Positions 39,564 to 49,497 of a stretch of 64,000 bases of DNA are shown here, in pieces; positions within the stretch are counted from its first letter, which is position 1; each line of letters begins with the position of its first letter. The DNA is from Paulinella micropora (taxonomy: Eukaryota; Cercozoa; Imbricatea; Euglyphida; Paulinellidae), in NCBI GenBank assembly GCA_019918135.1, contig WBZZ01002130.1, positions 35,001 through 99,000 of the forward strand. The letters are read 5' to 3'. The notes under the pieces are model-generated. The model saw nothing but the letters and a program-made list of their open reading frames with translations. It was not told where the DNA came from and did no database searches. The position numbers were made by a program, and so were the translations under genes.

Positions 39564-41528
39564 ATGGAGCCCGCTAGGAAGAAAGCCTGCACTCGATGTG
39601 CTGCGCACCTACAAGCTGGGGCACAAATTCTGCAGGAAAAAGAGAAGTCTTTTGCCAAACTCGTGGCGGGCGGAGCAGGTGACTTCGAACAAGAGCTAAA
39701 AAACCTCGTGGCTGAGAGCCGAGGCCCGATCTTAGAAGATGACACCCAAGGCAGTAGCTGTCTGTGGCGGTTAGCGACGATCTTTGGCTCCACCAGACCT
39801 AGAGCTCACGTTCCGATCCTGGAGGCCAGGTACGAGGCCAAGCGCAAATTCGTGAGTGCTGTTCTGGCCAACCAACTTGTCTTTCCGGCCATGGCCAAGT
39901 ACCAAAGCAAGAGCCGAATACTCGGCGCACTACAAGGAGGGTGGAAAATTGATTGGAGGACCAAAGAAATTTATTACTGGGACCACATTTGGGCGACGGT
40001 ACTTTGGCACTTGGCCAATCGTGGCCAGGAGGCTGCCTTGGCGAGCGCGCTACGAGACGGTGCGGACCCTAATCAGTACGCTGACGACGTTTCCGTTCTG
40101 CTGATTGCTTTGTCACCCAACACAGATGTCCGCACACAGACAAGATTGGAAATAGCCAAGCATCTCTTGGACCATCCGGCGCTAAGACCCGACAACGCCT
40201 TTGATGACATTTATCGATTTTTATGCGAAGAAGAAATGGGTTCTCGAAGATCACAAGCCCGCAAACAAACGACGCTGAGGGGCCTGGCAGGAATGCCCAG
40301 CTTTTGTACAATCTTCCGGCAGGAAGATCAGACAGATGTCAGGGGAGGGTTTCTCCAGAGAATCATCACCGAGGGCGTGCAATACAGCATTGTTTTGCCG
40401 TGGCTGCCGTGGCTGCTACAAACCTTCCCAACCCTCAGGCCCCCTGCGTACGGCAGTGTTTGCGAGTGGCTAGTGGCGCCCGACGCCAAGCGGGCGGAAA
40501 AAGAAGACATGCTACCAGCGCTGGCTGAATTGCGTAGCTTTAGCGAGGCCTTCCAAACCCAGGACGCCCATGCCAGATGCTTCATGCAGAGGATCTGCAC
40601 CGGAGGCCTCGTGTGCGACGCGGTTTCGCCCGTTCTGCCGTTGCTAGTACGAACATTCCCCGGCCTCGGGCACCCTCAGTACGGCACTGTTTGCAGATTT
40701 CTAGCGGCGCCCGGCATAAACGAAACGCACAAAAGAGACATGCTACTAGCGCTGGCTGAATTGCGTGGCTTTAGCGAGGCCTTCCAAACCCAAGACGCCC
40801 ATACGTTGGCTGGCGGCTTCCTGCAGAAAGTTATCACCGACGGTGCGACCTACAGCAAGGTTTTGCCCGTTCTGCCGTTGCTGGTACAAACATTTCCCGG
40901 CCTCGGGCACCCTACGTACGGCGGTGTTTGCAAATTTCTAATGGCGCCCGGCACGAACCAAACGAACAAGACGGGCATGCTACTAGCCCTGGCTAAATTG
41001 CATGGCTTTAGCGAGGCCTTCCAAACGCAAGACGCCCATACGTTGGCTGGCGGCTTCCTGCAGAAAGTTCTCACCAACGGTGCGACCTACAGCGACGTGT
41101 TGCCTGTTCTGCCGTTGCTAGTACAAACCTTCCCCGGCCTCGGACACCCTGCGTACGGCACTGTTTGCAACTTTCTAGTGGCGGCCGACACCAACGAGAT
41201 GGACAAAAAAGACGTACTACTAGCTCTGGCTGGTTTGAGTGGCTTTGGCCAGGCGTTCCAAACCCAAGACGCCAAAGATACCACCGGCGGCTTCCTGAAC
41301 GGCGTGTACCACAGCTCCGATTCTCGAGCGGCCGTAGCGCCCATCTTGCCCGAGCTGTTCTACCTGTTGCCGGAATTAACCTTGCCTACTGATAACAGAT
41401 CTCAATTTGACTTGGTCGAGGACATCTACAATGCCTTGTTGACACTTCCACTTGATTCAGTATACACAGGCCCGCTGGACCAAGCACTAACACGTGCATG
41501 TAAACCTGTGGATCTGCCCCATAAATAA
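39564..41528 (+). CDS. Protein with about four tandem 79-residue repeats
   Basis: ATG at 39564, about 654 residues. A Cys-containing basic start (KKACTRCAAHLQ) and an ankyrin-like stretch (LANRGQEAALASALRDGADPNQY) are followed by tandem units near 40345, 40575, 40812 and 41050. Each unit has GGFLQ-xx-ITxG, VLPVLPLLVQTFPGLGHP, YGxVCxFL, and ALAELxGFSEAFQTQDAH. A fifth, diverged unit ends at about 41340. The units are close in DNA as well, so they arose by recent duplication. Helical-repeat scaffold is likely; family unknown. Confidence 0.7.
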   Translation: MEPARKKACTRCAAHLQAGAQILQEKEKSFAKLVAGGAGDFEQELKNLVAESRGPILEDDTQGSSCLWRLATIFGSTRPRAHVPILEARYEAKRKFVSAVLANQLVFPAMAKYQSKSRILGALQGGWKIDWRTKEIYYWDHIWATVLWHLANRGQEAALASALRDGADPNQYADDVSVLLIALSPNTDVRTQTRLEIAKHLLDHPALRPDNAFDDIYRFLCEEEMGSRRSQARKQTTLRGLAGMPSFCTIFRQEDQTDVRGGFLQRIITEGVQYSIVLPWLPWLLQTFPTLRPPAYGSVCEWLVAPDAKRAEKEDMLPALAELRSFSEAFQTQDAHARCFMQRICTGGLVCDAVSPVLPLLVRTFPGLGHPQYGTVCRFLAAPGINETHKRDMLLALAELRGFSEAFQTQDAHTLAGGFLQKVITDGATYSKVLPVLPLLVQTFPGLGHPTYGGVCKFLMAPGTNQTNKTGMLLALAKLHGFSEAFQTQDAHTLAGGFLQKVLTNGATYSDVLPVLPLLVQTFPGLGHPAYGTVCNFLVAADTNEMDKKDVLLALAGLSGFGQAFQTQDAKDTTGGFLNGVYHSSDSRAAVAPILPELFYLLPELTLPTDNRSQFDLVEDIYNALLTLPLDSVYTGPLDQALTRACKPVDLPHK

Positions 41529-41639
41529 TCGGATTTCTTTTGTCACCACCAAACTACTAATAAAAAAAAACCTCCCTGTTTTTTTTTCTTGGTTGATCTG
41601 AACCAAGTCTTTTTTTATAAATTTTTGTTGTTGTGTAGC

Positions 41640-41823
41640 CAACGAAAGACAGTTAGCGCCCGGACCCAACCTCCCCTTCTCTCTCTCTCCTTCCCCCCCC
41701 CCCCCCCCCGGCCGCCACCCCCCAACCAGGCCTGAGGGTTCGACACTTCTTGGCCTCGTGATATGGCCGAAAAGGGACCAACCTGTACCGGAAAGCTCTG
41801 GAGTACTGCCCTTTTTGACCGTA
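41640..41823. other. Intergenic spacer with a poly-C run
   Basis: C run at about 41693-41708, followed by a short unannotated stretch. No gene is seen. Confidence 0.4.
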
Positions 41824-42488
41824 TCAGCCCCGCAGCGCTAGCCGGGAAGGTAACCTGGGCCGTGCGGGAGCTGGCGGCAGGTGGTACGCTCGGTCGATGA
41901 AGTAGGCTGGCAGTCGCAGCGTGACCTGTTCTGCAGCGGCAGCGGCCATTGTCAGGGGAGGCGCGGCTGCCAGCAGCACGGCGCGGAAGGCCCGCGGGTT
42001 CGTCGTGCTGGCCAGCAGCGCTAGTGTCACGTGGGGCGGCACGTGGTATTCTATTTCGTAGCTCACGACAGTTGGGTCGAGGTTCAGCAGCTGCAAATGT
42101 TCACGGGGAAACAACAGCAGGTCCACTCCGGCCAAGGCCTCCCAGCGCCCGACGTGCGCGTAGTGGCGCAGCCTGGGCAGGCGTTCAAGCCCAGCAGAGG
42201 CTAACTTTGTGCGGGCGCCGCCTTGGGGAAAAACTTTTCCAAGATCTGCACGAAGTTGGCGTCAAACGTCAGTTGCGCCAGCGACAGGTAGTCCAGGAAG
42301 GTGCTATCCGCATTCGCTGGTTTGACCAGGTCGTAGTCAATCACCGTGACCTGATGGGGGCCCTGCACTAGGATGTTGCCGGCGTGCAAGTCGTTGTGCG
42401 CGTACCCAGCCGCGTGCATCTCACGGATTACGCGTTCCACACGCACCAGGACCTGCGGCAGATCCGCGATTGCGGGGCTCCGCAGCAT
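41824..42488 (-). pseudogene. Kinase C-lobe fragment, frameshifted, N-lobe absent
   Basis: Minus strand. Segment 42488-42201 has a catalytic loop AHNDLHAGNILV and VIDYDLVK, the HxDxxxxN and DxD pattern of protein-kinase/APH-like phosphotransferases. It then stops, and the sense continues in another frame (ERLPRLRHYAHVGRWEALAG) to 41824. No N-lobe follows upstream; another gene fragment on the plus strand starts there. The tail TTNPRAFRAVL has a homologue at 59.6 kb. Confidence 0.65.
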
Positions 42489-42489
42489 C

Positions 42490-42844
42490 CGCGATATTAC
42501 TGACGCCCCGGTTCTGGCAGCACCGGGCCTCCCGCCTGGTGCTGGCCTCGCTGGTCGGCGCGGCCGGCTCGCGCCTCAGTGCCGGGCGCTTGTATGACAA
42601 CGAAACAACGCTGGTTGCGGACGCAGAAGCCATCGCGGCCCAGCTGCAGTCGGCACAGAGCGGGCCCCTCCGGGCAGAAACGCTTCTAAAAAAGTACACA
42701 AAAAGCTGGGCCCGGTTTGCGAAGGTCTCCGATCAGGAGGGGCGGCCACCCAAAGATCGCTTACGCTACCACGGCTCGCGCTGGCGTCGTGAAAGAGAAA
42801 GCGGGCGCCCCCGGGGCACGCCACGCTCCGCGAAAAAAACTTAG
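42490..42844 (+). pseudogene. C-terminal fragment of an unknown GC-rich gene
   Basis: The plus-strand frame has coherent coding character from about 42490 (RFWQHRASRLVLASLVG, then DAEAIAAQLQSAQ, LLKKYTKSWARFAKVS) and a basic tail. No start is seen in GC-rich sequence; it abuts the kinase fragment on the other strand. It may be a 3' fragment of a gene brought here by rearrangement. Unknown family. Confidence 0.4.
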
Positions 42845-42880
42845 CTGAAAGTGGTAAAAAAATTAAAATAAAAATTTTTT

Positions 42881-43013
42881 TGGGGGGGATCAGCGTGAAA
42901 TTGGCCTTTTTTTCTTACAAGATCTTGCCCTGCCCGGAATGCCGGCGGATTTCGCGCGAAATCCGCCGATAATTACGGACACTTCAGATAGACCGCAATT
43001 ATCCCCTGATCCC
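42881..43013. repeat. Short MITE-like element with GGGATCAG ends
   Basis: It begins GGGGGGGATCAGCGTG and ends CCCCTGATCCCGG, giving 8-bp inverted ends. Inside are the perfect palindrome GGCGGATTTCGC-GCGAAATCCGCC at 42944-42967 and AATTACGGACACTTCAGATAG, which also occurs in the 44.3-45.8 kb element. It looks like a minimal copy of that element. Confidence 0.65.
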
Positions 43014-43202
43014 GGTATTGCCTTTTTTTTGGGGGGAGGAGGGGGGAAGCAGATCCCGGCGGCCGACGTACAAGACTTCCAACAGCAAAGACCTGACGTT
43101 TCTTTTTAATTAAAAAAACACCCCTTAAAAGGCCGCGCCAGATTTCAGGCTGGCCCAACGTCGCTCAACCTCTTTTTTCTTCTTGTTTGTTTTGTCCTTT
43201 CT

Positions 43203-44027
43203 TTACGTTAGCAGGGCCAGGCCGGTCAAGACCATCGCCACTGCCGCCGGCCCGTGGCTGGCCGCGCTGCTTTGTGCGGGCGGGGGGTCGCGGCAGCGCG
43301 CCTCGCCCACGTACTCCAACAAGCAAGGACGCTCCGTGTTTTCGCACTGGAGAAACACATAGATATTGGCGCTGTCGATGTACTCGTCAGTTCTGCTATA
43401 AGCAAAGCACCAGCCCGGCTCGAGGGAGGAGGGCCCTATCAAATAGGTTGTCGCAGCAGGCTCGGTGCGCACTCGCACAGTGAACAGGTCCGGAGAGACG
43501 GTGCCCGCATTGAGCGACCGGACCTGCAGCTTCTCCAAATAAAGGCCGTTGGTACACTTGAGTCCGGGGTCGAGTTGTTCAGAACCGCCCGCGGGCACGG
43601 ATGTGTTGTGTTTGCACGCGGGGCAGGGGCAGGCGTTGAGTTTGCGGCAGGCGTACTGGACGTCATAGGCCAGGGGACAACTAAGCACCTGATTTTTGCA
43701 CGTAACCTGCAGGCGCATGTCGGCGGTAATGCTGACGTCCGTGTCCACCACGGTGTTGAAGCACGTCACGTCGCTGTCCTTTAGAGACACGTAATAGTAC
43801 GACTGGCTCGAATTCGTCCAGCCGGTCACGTCGAAAGTAGAATCGTCCGTCGAAGCAATGCGCAGCTCGCTCACGACCAAGGCTTCGCTCGGATCAGAGC
43901 ACGCGCTGGGTGCGGGGAGCCAGTAGGAGGTGCTCACCGTCTGAGTACTTGTGCATCCGTAGCAGTTGCAAGCACCCCGTGAGAAACGAACCAGTAGCAG
44001 CAGGACGCCGGTCGTCAAGAGCAACAT
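43203..44027 (-). CDS. Cys-rich secreted or membrane-anchored protein
   Basis: ATG at 44025-44027, 274 residues. Signal sequence MLLLTTGVLLLLVRFSRG, then an extracellular part with many Cys (CNCYGC, CPCPACKHN, CENTERPC) and several N-glycosylation sequons (NSS, NTS). The hydrophobic end AAVAMVLTGLALLT suits a membrane anchor or GPI signal. No family is recognised. Surface glycoprotein is likely. Confidence 0.65.
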   Translation of the reverse strand: MLLLTTGVLLLLVRFSRGACNCYGCTSTQTVSTSYWLPAPSACSDPSEALVVSELRIASTDDSTFDVTGWTNSSQSYYYVSLKDSDVTCFNTVVDTDVSITADMRLQVTCKNQVLSCPLAYDVQYACRKLNACPCPACKHNTSVPAGGSEQLDPGLKCTNGLYLEKLQVRSLNAGTVSPDLFTVRVRTEPAATTYLIGPSSLEPGWCFAYSRTDEYIDSANIYVFLQCENTERPCLLEYVGEARCRDPPPAQSSAASHGPAAVAMVLTGLALLT

Positions 44028-44137
44028 CAGACAAGTCTGGCTATTTAAGCAGATCCCAAAGAAAATGATCGAGCACTGGCAGACAGAAAAAAAAACGAAG
44101 GGAGCACTACTGCGCGACCCAAGGGGGGGGGGGGGGG

Positions 44138-44172
44138 GGGGGCCGTTCTGTGGCCGTCACAGAACGGCCCCC
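44138..44172. repeat. 15-bp-arm hairpin with flanking G and C runs
   Basis: GGGGGCCGTTCTGTG and its exact complement flank a GCCGT loop, and the adjacent poly-G and poly-C runs extend the pairing. It lies upstream of the start of the secreted-protein gene. Possible cruciform or RNA hairpin. Confidence 0.65.
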
Positions 44173-44280
44173 TCCCCCCGGTCGTCACTCTGTGTCTTTT
44201 CTGTGTGTAAAAAAAAGGCCACCCCCCCCCCTCCCAACACCCCCGCCAAAAGTGCTAAAAAAAATTAAAGAAAAAAATTT

Positions 44281-45837
44281 GGGGGGATCAGCGTGAAAAC
44301 GGCGTTGTTCTTACAAGATCCCCCCGGAATCCGGCGAATTTCGCGCGAAATGGCACAGGCGCCGATAATTACGGACACTTTCAGATCGACCGAAAATTGC
44401 GGCACGCAATAAAAAATTTTTTTCGCAAAGGACATTTCGGCAATTGAAAAAGAGACAAAGAAAAATTTTCGGGAGACGAGGGCGGGCGGGGAATTTTTTT
44501 GCACCTTTAATTTTTTCCCCGCCCGCCGGCGTCTCCCGAAAAATTTTCTCTGGCTAAACATTTATTGCCGAAATGTCCTTTGCAAAAAAAATTTTTTTTC
44601 ATTGGTTTCATAATTCGATGAATTTCGCGACACCTGTGAAAACGCCGCAATTTGTGGACACTTCAGATAGACCGCAAATTGCAGCACACAATAAAATTTC
44701 TTTTTTGCAAAGGACATTTCGGCAATAAATGTTTAGCTACAGAAAATTTTTCGGGAGACGAGGGCGGGCGGGGAATTTTTTTGCACCTTTAATCTTTTCC
44801 CCGCCCGCCGGCGTCTCCCGAAAAATTTTCTCTAGCTAAACATTTATTGCCGAAATGTCCTTTGCAAAATTTTTTTTTTCATTGGTTTCGATTTTGTGGT
44901 GAATTTCGCGACACCTGTGAAAAACGCCGCAATTTGTGGACACTTCAGATAGACCGCAAAAAGCGGCACACAATAAAATTTCTTTTTTGCAAAGGACATT
45001 TCGGCAATTGAAAAAGAGACAAAGAAAAATTTTCGGGAGACGAGGGCGGGCGGGGAATTTTTTTGCACCTTTAATTTTTTCCCCGCCCGACAATCTCTCC
45101 CGAAAAATTTTCTCTAGCTACCTTTCAATTGCCGAAATGTCCTTTGCAAAAAAATTTTTCATTGGTTTTGATTTTGTGTTGAATTTCGCGTTAAGTGCCA
45201 CATGCGCCGGAAGTTACGGGTAACTGATTTTCTCCGACATTTGCGGCACACAAAAAAAAGAATTTTTTTCGCGAAGGACATTTCGGCAATTGAAAAAGAG
45301 ACAAAGAAAAATTTTAGGGAGACGAGGGCGGGCGGGAAATTTTTTTGCACCTTTACTTTTTTCCCCGCCCGACAATCCCTCCCGAAAATTTTTCTTTGTC
45401 TCTTTTTCAATTGCCGAAATGTCCTTTGCAAAAAAAAAAATTTTTTTCATTGGTTTCATAATTCGGTGAATTTCGCGACACCTGTGAAAAACGCCGCAAT
45501 TTGTGGACACTTCAGATAGACCGCAAATTGCGGCAATGCAATAAAATTTCTTTTTTGCAAAGGACATTTCGGCAATTGAAATGTTTAGCTACAGAAAATT
45601 TTTCGGGAGACGAGGGCGGGCGGGGAATTTTTTTTGCACCTTTAATTTTTTCCCCGCCCGCCGGCGTCTCCCGAAAAATTTTCGTTGTCTCTTTTTCAAT
45701 TGCCGAAATCGCTCAAAAAAAACTTTTTTTCACAGGTTTCAATTTCCCGGTGAATTTCGCGACAAATGCTGAAGATGCCGATAATTACGGACAATTGCAC
45801 TTTTTACCGCAATTTTCGGCGCTTTCCCCTGATCCCG
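44281..45837. repeat. Expanded MITE: five tandem ~285-bp palindromic units
   Basis: Outer ends GGGGATCAGCGTG and CCCCTGATCCCGG match the short element at 42881. Between them the motif GCAAAGGACATTTCGGCAAT starts units at 44425, 44707, 44999, 45271 and 45557. In each unit an arm (motif, A-rich bridge, TTTTCGGGAGACGAGGGCGGG) is followed by its reverse complement ending ATTGCCGAAATGTCCTTTGC. Spacers hold TGGTTTCATAATTCG and GCCGCAATTTGTGGACACTT. No reading frame is conserved. Confidence 0.85.
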
Positions 45838-46005
45838 GTATTGCATTTTTGGGGGAGGGGGGGAAGAGAGAGAGAGAGAGAACGGGTAACAGACGGATCG
45901 GGGGAGAGGGGGCGGGGGGGGGCCGGCGCGGAAGGGGGGGGGGGGGTGACATTTGCCTTATTGATAGTCTGGTATCCAGAAAAAAAAGAAATCTTTTCTG
46001 TTCCG

Positions 46006-47268
46006 ATGGGAGGCCAGGGGCAGACAGGACGCCGCCTCATGCATCAGATTTTGGGGCTCCTGGCGGGCTGTTGGGCGCTGCTGGAAATCCTGGGCCTAGC
46101 GCCAGCGCGCCCCGCACCGTACGGGGCGCCCTCCTTGATCGTGATCTACAGCGCGCCTGGGCACTTTGAGCGGCGCCTGGCCATCCGCCGGACGTGGTGC
46201 TCTGCCGCCAGCCTGCTGCCCAGCGGCTCGAGGTGCGTGTTCTTGCTTGGACGCGCGGGGCCCGAGGCGCGGCTGGCGCAGGTTCGACAAGTCCACCGGG
46301 CCATTCCCGACTAACAAATGCTGTGACAGGAAAACCAGCTGTTTGCCGACTTGGTGCTGGACGACACTTTTGTCGATACGTACCAGCATTTGTCTTTCAA
46401 GCTGCTGAGCATGCTGGCCGGTTCGCAGCGGTGGCGTCGTCCTGGCGAGTTGTGTCTGGTCAAGGCCGACGACGACGACTACATCGACACGCGCGCGCTG
46501 TTTGACATATGGTTTCGTTCCTTCTCTTTGTTTGTTGTTGTGTGCGACGCCGAACGCGAGAGAGCGCCTGCGTGTGCGTGTTCTTTTTTCTTGGTTTGGC
46601 GAAGCCGGCGAGCACGCGCCGACGAGGTGGTGGGCAAGGTGGCATTGTTCCACCGGCAAAGGCGTGGCGAATCTTTCCGCGGGCGCTGCTACAATCAGTC
46701 CGCGGGTAATACCTACTTTGAATACTTTCCCTTGGGCCCGGTCATTGTGCTGCCCTTCACGGCCGTCGAGGCGCTGGACCTGGTCATGCTTAGGTGCCCC
46801 GCAGACTTCGGCTCTGAGGACGACATCATGCTAGCTTACCTTGCCAAGCTCGCGGGTTTGCGGCTGTTGGCCATGCAGCACCTGTCCCCCTCCTCCACCC
46901 CTCCCCCCTTCCTTTTTTGTGTTTTTTTTCTTATTCCCCTTTCTTTTCTTCTCCATACCCTGCCCGTTTTTTTTTCTTTTGTGTGTCCTCGTCCGCGCGC
47001 AGCAGAAAAATTTACTTGTTGTTGTTTTTGGGGCTTTGTTTTTTTTAGGTTCACGGGTACGCGGCACACTAGCAACGCGTCCTCGTGCTGGCTGCGCCGG
47101 GGTGCTTCAATAGCCATTAGCGACCTGTCGGCGGGGGACATGGCAAGGGTCCACCGGGAAATGGCTTTCACTGTCTACTGGCCCTGGCTGCCCAGGCACA
47201 CTCTGCTAGGGTCGTACAACTCCCTTGCCACGTCGCACCTTTTCGGTGTGATTGTTTGTGTTTTGTAG
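46006..47268 (+). CDS. GT31-like (beta-1,3-galactosyltransferase family) gene with introns
   Basis: ATG at 46006 (or 46039). Type II anchor LGLLAGCWALLEILGLA, then RRLAIRRTWCS and VFLLGR, as at the start of GT31 domains. An intron at 46282-46329 (48 nt, GTTCG...ACTAAC...GACAG) is phase 0 and contains the only stop. Exon 2 has ENQLFADLVLDDTFVDTYQHLSFK and the DxD-like KADDDDYID, and later YFEYFPLGPVIVLP and SEDDIMLAYLAKLAG. Further introns are likely near 46508-46610 and in the pyrimidine-rich stretch 46885-47049; their limits are unclear, so the 3' end is uncertain. The enzyme would add galactose-type sugars in the Golgi. Confidence 0.65.
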
Positions 47269-47673
47269 TTTGTACAAGAGCGCAGAGACTAGGTGGCTCA
47301 ACTGGCACCTGTCGTAGAACGGCGACGAGAATATATAAGCTGCAGCACGAATGCTTCGTTTGTCCACCAGGCAAGGTCCTTTTGGCTAACGACATTCCTC
47401 CGAGGTTTAGAAACGTAGCGGCCCGTTGTGCCCCGGACGGCTCCTACGCACTGACCTTAATTTTGCTTACAATAAAAAAAACTCAACGGGGCTCCCTTGC
47501 GCTCAAAGCCGCTCCCTCCCTCCCTTTTCTTTTTTTTTCTTCTGTTTCCAGACGATGTGGTGTGGGGCCTCTAGAGAATGTTCGCGTGTTCTGTCCTCCG
47601 TCTGTACGAATCTCTAAATTTTCAGAATCAATCCGTTTATATCTTTTTTTAATAACAATTCCGAACGTCTGTG

Positions 47674-47718
<45 letters not shown>
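47674..47718. repeat. CTA trinucleotide microsatellite
   Basis: About fifteen uninterrupted CTA units. Confidence 0.9.
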
Positions 47719-47803
47719 GGCTTTGTCAAGCCAGCCAGGCTCGTGGATCACGCAATAGAGATTATCGTCCAGTGCTTGTGCACAGCAGCCGTCCTGCCTG
47801 CAG

Positions 47804-47902
47804 ATGGGCAGCGAGGGCCGCGTCTTTGCCAAAAAGAGCCCCGACATAAACGAGAGCAGCTCCTCCTCCTCGCCTCCTACTGAACCAGACGCTCCTGTCT
47901 AA
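47804..47902 (+). CDS. Short Ser-rich frame, possible last exon
   Basis: Thirty-two residues (GSEGRVFAKKSPDIN, then a Ser run and PPTEPDAPV) directly after a CTGCAG acceptor-like site. Could be a terminal exon of the glycosyltransferase gene or chance. Confidence 0.25.
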   Translation: MGSEGRVFAKKSPDINESSSSSSPPTEPDAPV

Positions 47903-48080
47903 CAAAACCAAAGTACATATTGTGCGCCTAGGTATGACGACAAGCAGTCATTCATTTCGCCCGCGAAGAGGGAGAGGGGGGGGGGGGGGGAACCTGTTCT
48001 TGCGCAGACATCCCCCAATGTCAAAATGTTTTTAAGCTGACAGGCTGTTTCAGCCTTTACTTTGTACAGGCTTCTTCGGG

Positions 48081-48450
48081 ACACACACCAACACACACAC
48101 ATTCATAAGCGCGCACACACAGACAAACACACACAGACACAGACACACACAAACACGCACACACACAGACAAATACACACACAAAACACAAACACGCACA
48201 GACAAACACACACACAGAAACACACACACAGACAAACACACACACAGACAAAGACACACACAGACACAGACACACACACACAGACAAACACACAAAGACA
48301 AACACACAAAGACAAACACACACATATTCATAAGCGCACCCACACACACACAAACCACAAACAGACAATCACACACCGACAAACACAGACACACACAAAT
48401 TTCATTGACACACATACACACATACAAACACACACACACATGCACACACA
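48081..48450. repeat. CA-rich microsatellite, about 370 bp
   Basis: Imperfect (CA)n with interspersed CAGACA and CAAACA. Frames through it give Thr/His or Cys/Val repeats and are not genes. Confidence 0.9.
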
Positions 48451-48529
48451 GGGTGTACCTTTGATCCAACAAAGAGACTCTGAGGGGGGGGGGGGCCAAC
48501 CCTGCAGAGAGAGGTTGGCCGACATCATT

Positions 48530-48625
48530 GAGCTCAATGTTGGCTCAATGTTGGCATTGACAGCATTGAGCAAAAACAATGTTGGCAGCATTGGGCAAAG
48601 CCAATGTTGGCAGCATTGGGCAAGA
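48530..48625. repeat. CAATGTTGGC short repeats
   Basis: CAATGTTGGC occurs repeatedly, alternating with AGCATTGAGCAA or AGCATTGGGCAA. The same words form a palindrome at 52807-52833. Confidence 0.7.
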
Positions 48626-48889
48626 CTGGAGAGGGGGGGCCTAAAAAAGAAAGGCTATATCTGCATAGAGCCTTTAGTTGCCTTTACTAGAACGGGGAGA
48701 GGAAATTCTCATTGAATTCAAGGGGAGGGGAGAGGTTGCAGCTGGGGAAAAAGTGTAGGTAAGGTTTTTTTTCGCAGACAAACAACATACACACACAGAC
48801 ACACAACCACACGCGTACACAGTCAACTCCTTTTTTTACACACACACGCAAATTCACACACACAAATTCACACAACCAGACACACACGT

Positions 48890-49090
48890 ACACGTGGCTG
48901 AGAGCGAACAAGAACGGTCCCGGCAGAGCTGGCCGTGCTCGCTCTTCCAGTGTGCCTTCTGGCACTCCCGGCCGCAGTACGTAGCGTACAGGCAACGGGC
49001 ACACTTGCGGAAACGTACCTCTGCCGGCGGCAGCTGCTTTTGCAGTGGGCAATCATCGTTATAACAATTGTCGGCCGTTTGCCTGTGACA
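48890..49090 (-). pseudogene. Truncated MYND-finger paralogue
   Basis: Minus strand. One frame reads KCARCLYATYCGRECQKAHW, the first part of a MYND zinc finger, nearly the same as the gene at 52131-52727. The other two frames match the shadow frames of that gene, confirming DNA homology. Downstream of the finger the sequence runs into CA-rich repeats and the rest of the gene is gone. Confidence 0.7.
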
Positions 49091-49497
49091 ACGAGCAAAA
49101 ACAAAAAAAGCAATTTCTGAATGTATTGTCGACTGCCTTTTCTTTCCTCCCGAAAGAAATTTCTTGAGTGTATTTGTGTGTGTGAGTGAGTGATTCTTTA
49201 TGATCTCGTGTGATTATCTGTGTCTCTCAGTAGGTACATGTGTAAAAAAGTATGTACGTGTGTGCTTAATTGCGAGTGTTTTGGTGGAGAAAGGGCAGGA
49301 TGTGGAACGGCCCCCCCCCCCCCCCCTCCTCCGAGCATTTGCGCTGCCCAATCTTGTCAGCATGGAGTTAACCCATTTCTTTTGGGGGGGGCCAAGAAAA
49401 AAGAAACCGTGAGAGAGGGGAGGAAGGGGAAATTGTTGTGCACTGACCTCCCCTCTCCTTCTTTCTTCTTGAACAGCGGGGCCAAGAAGCCAGCACC

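Larger units (their letters stand above)
47269..48060. other. Region after the glycosyltransferase, possible terminal exons
   Basis: Contains TTTTGTAG, TTTCCAG and CTGCAG acceptor-like sites, AATAAAAAAAAC near 47471, a CTA-triplet repeat and one short frame at 47804-47902. Whether these belong to the glycosyltransferase cannot be decided. A G run is at about 47978-47990. Confidence 0.35.

Noticed and set aside
44281..45837. CRISPR array
   Set aside because: Units of about 285 bp are long palindromes without unique spacers, and no cas genes are present.
48057..48499. Cys/Val- or His/Thr-repeat frames
   Set aside because: Translations of a CA microsatellite.
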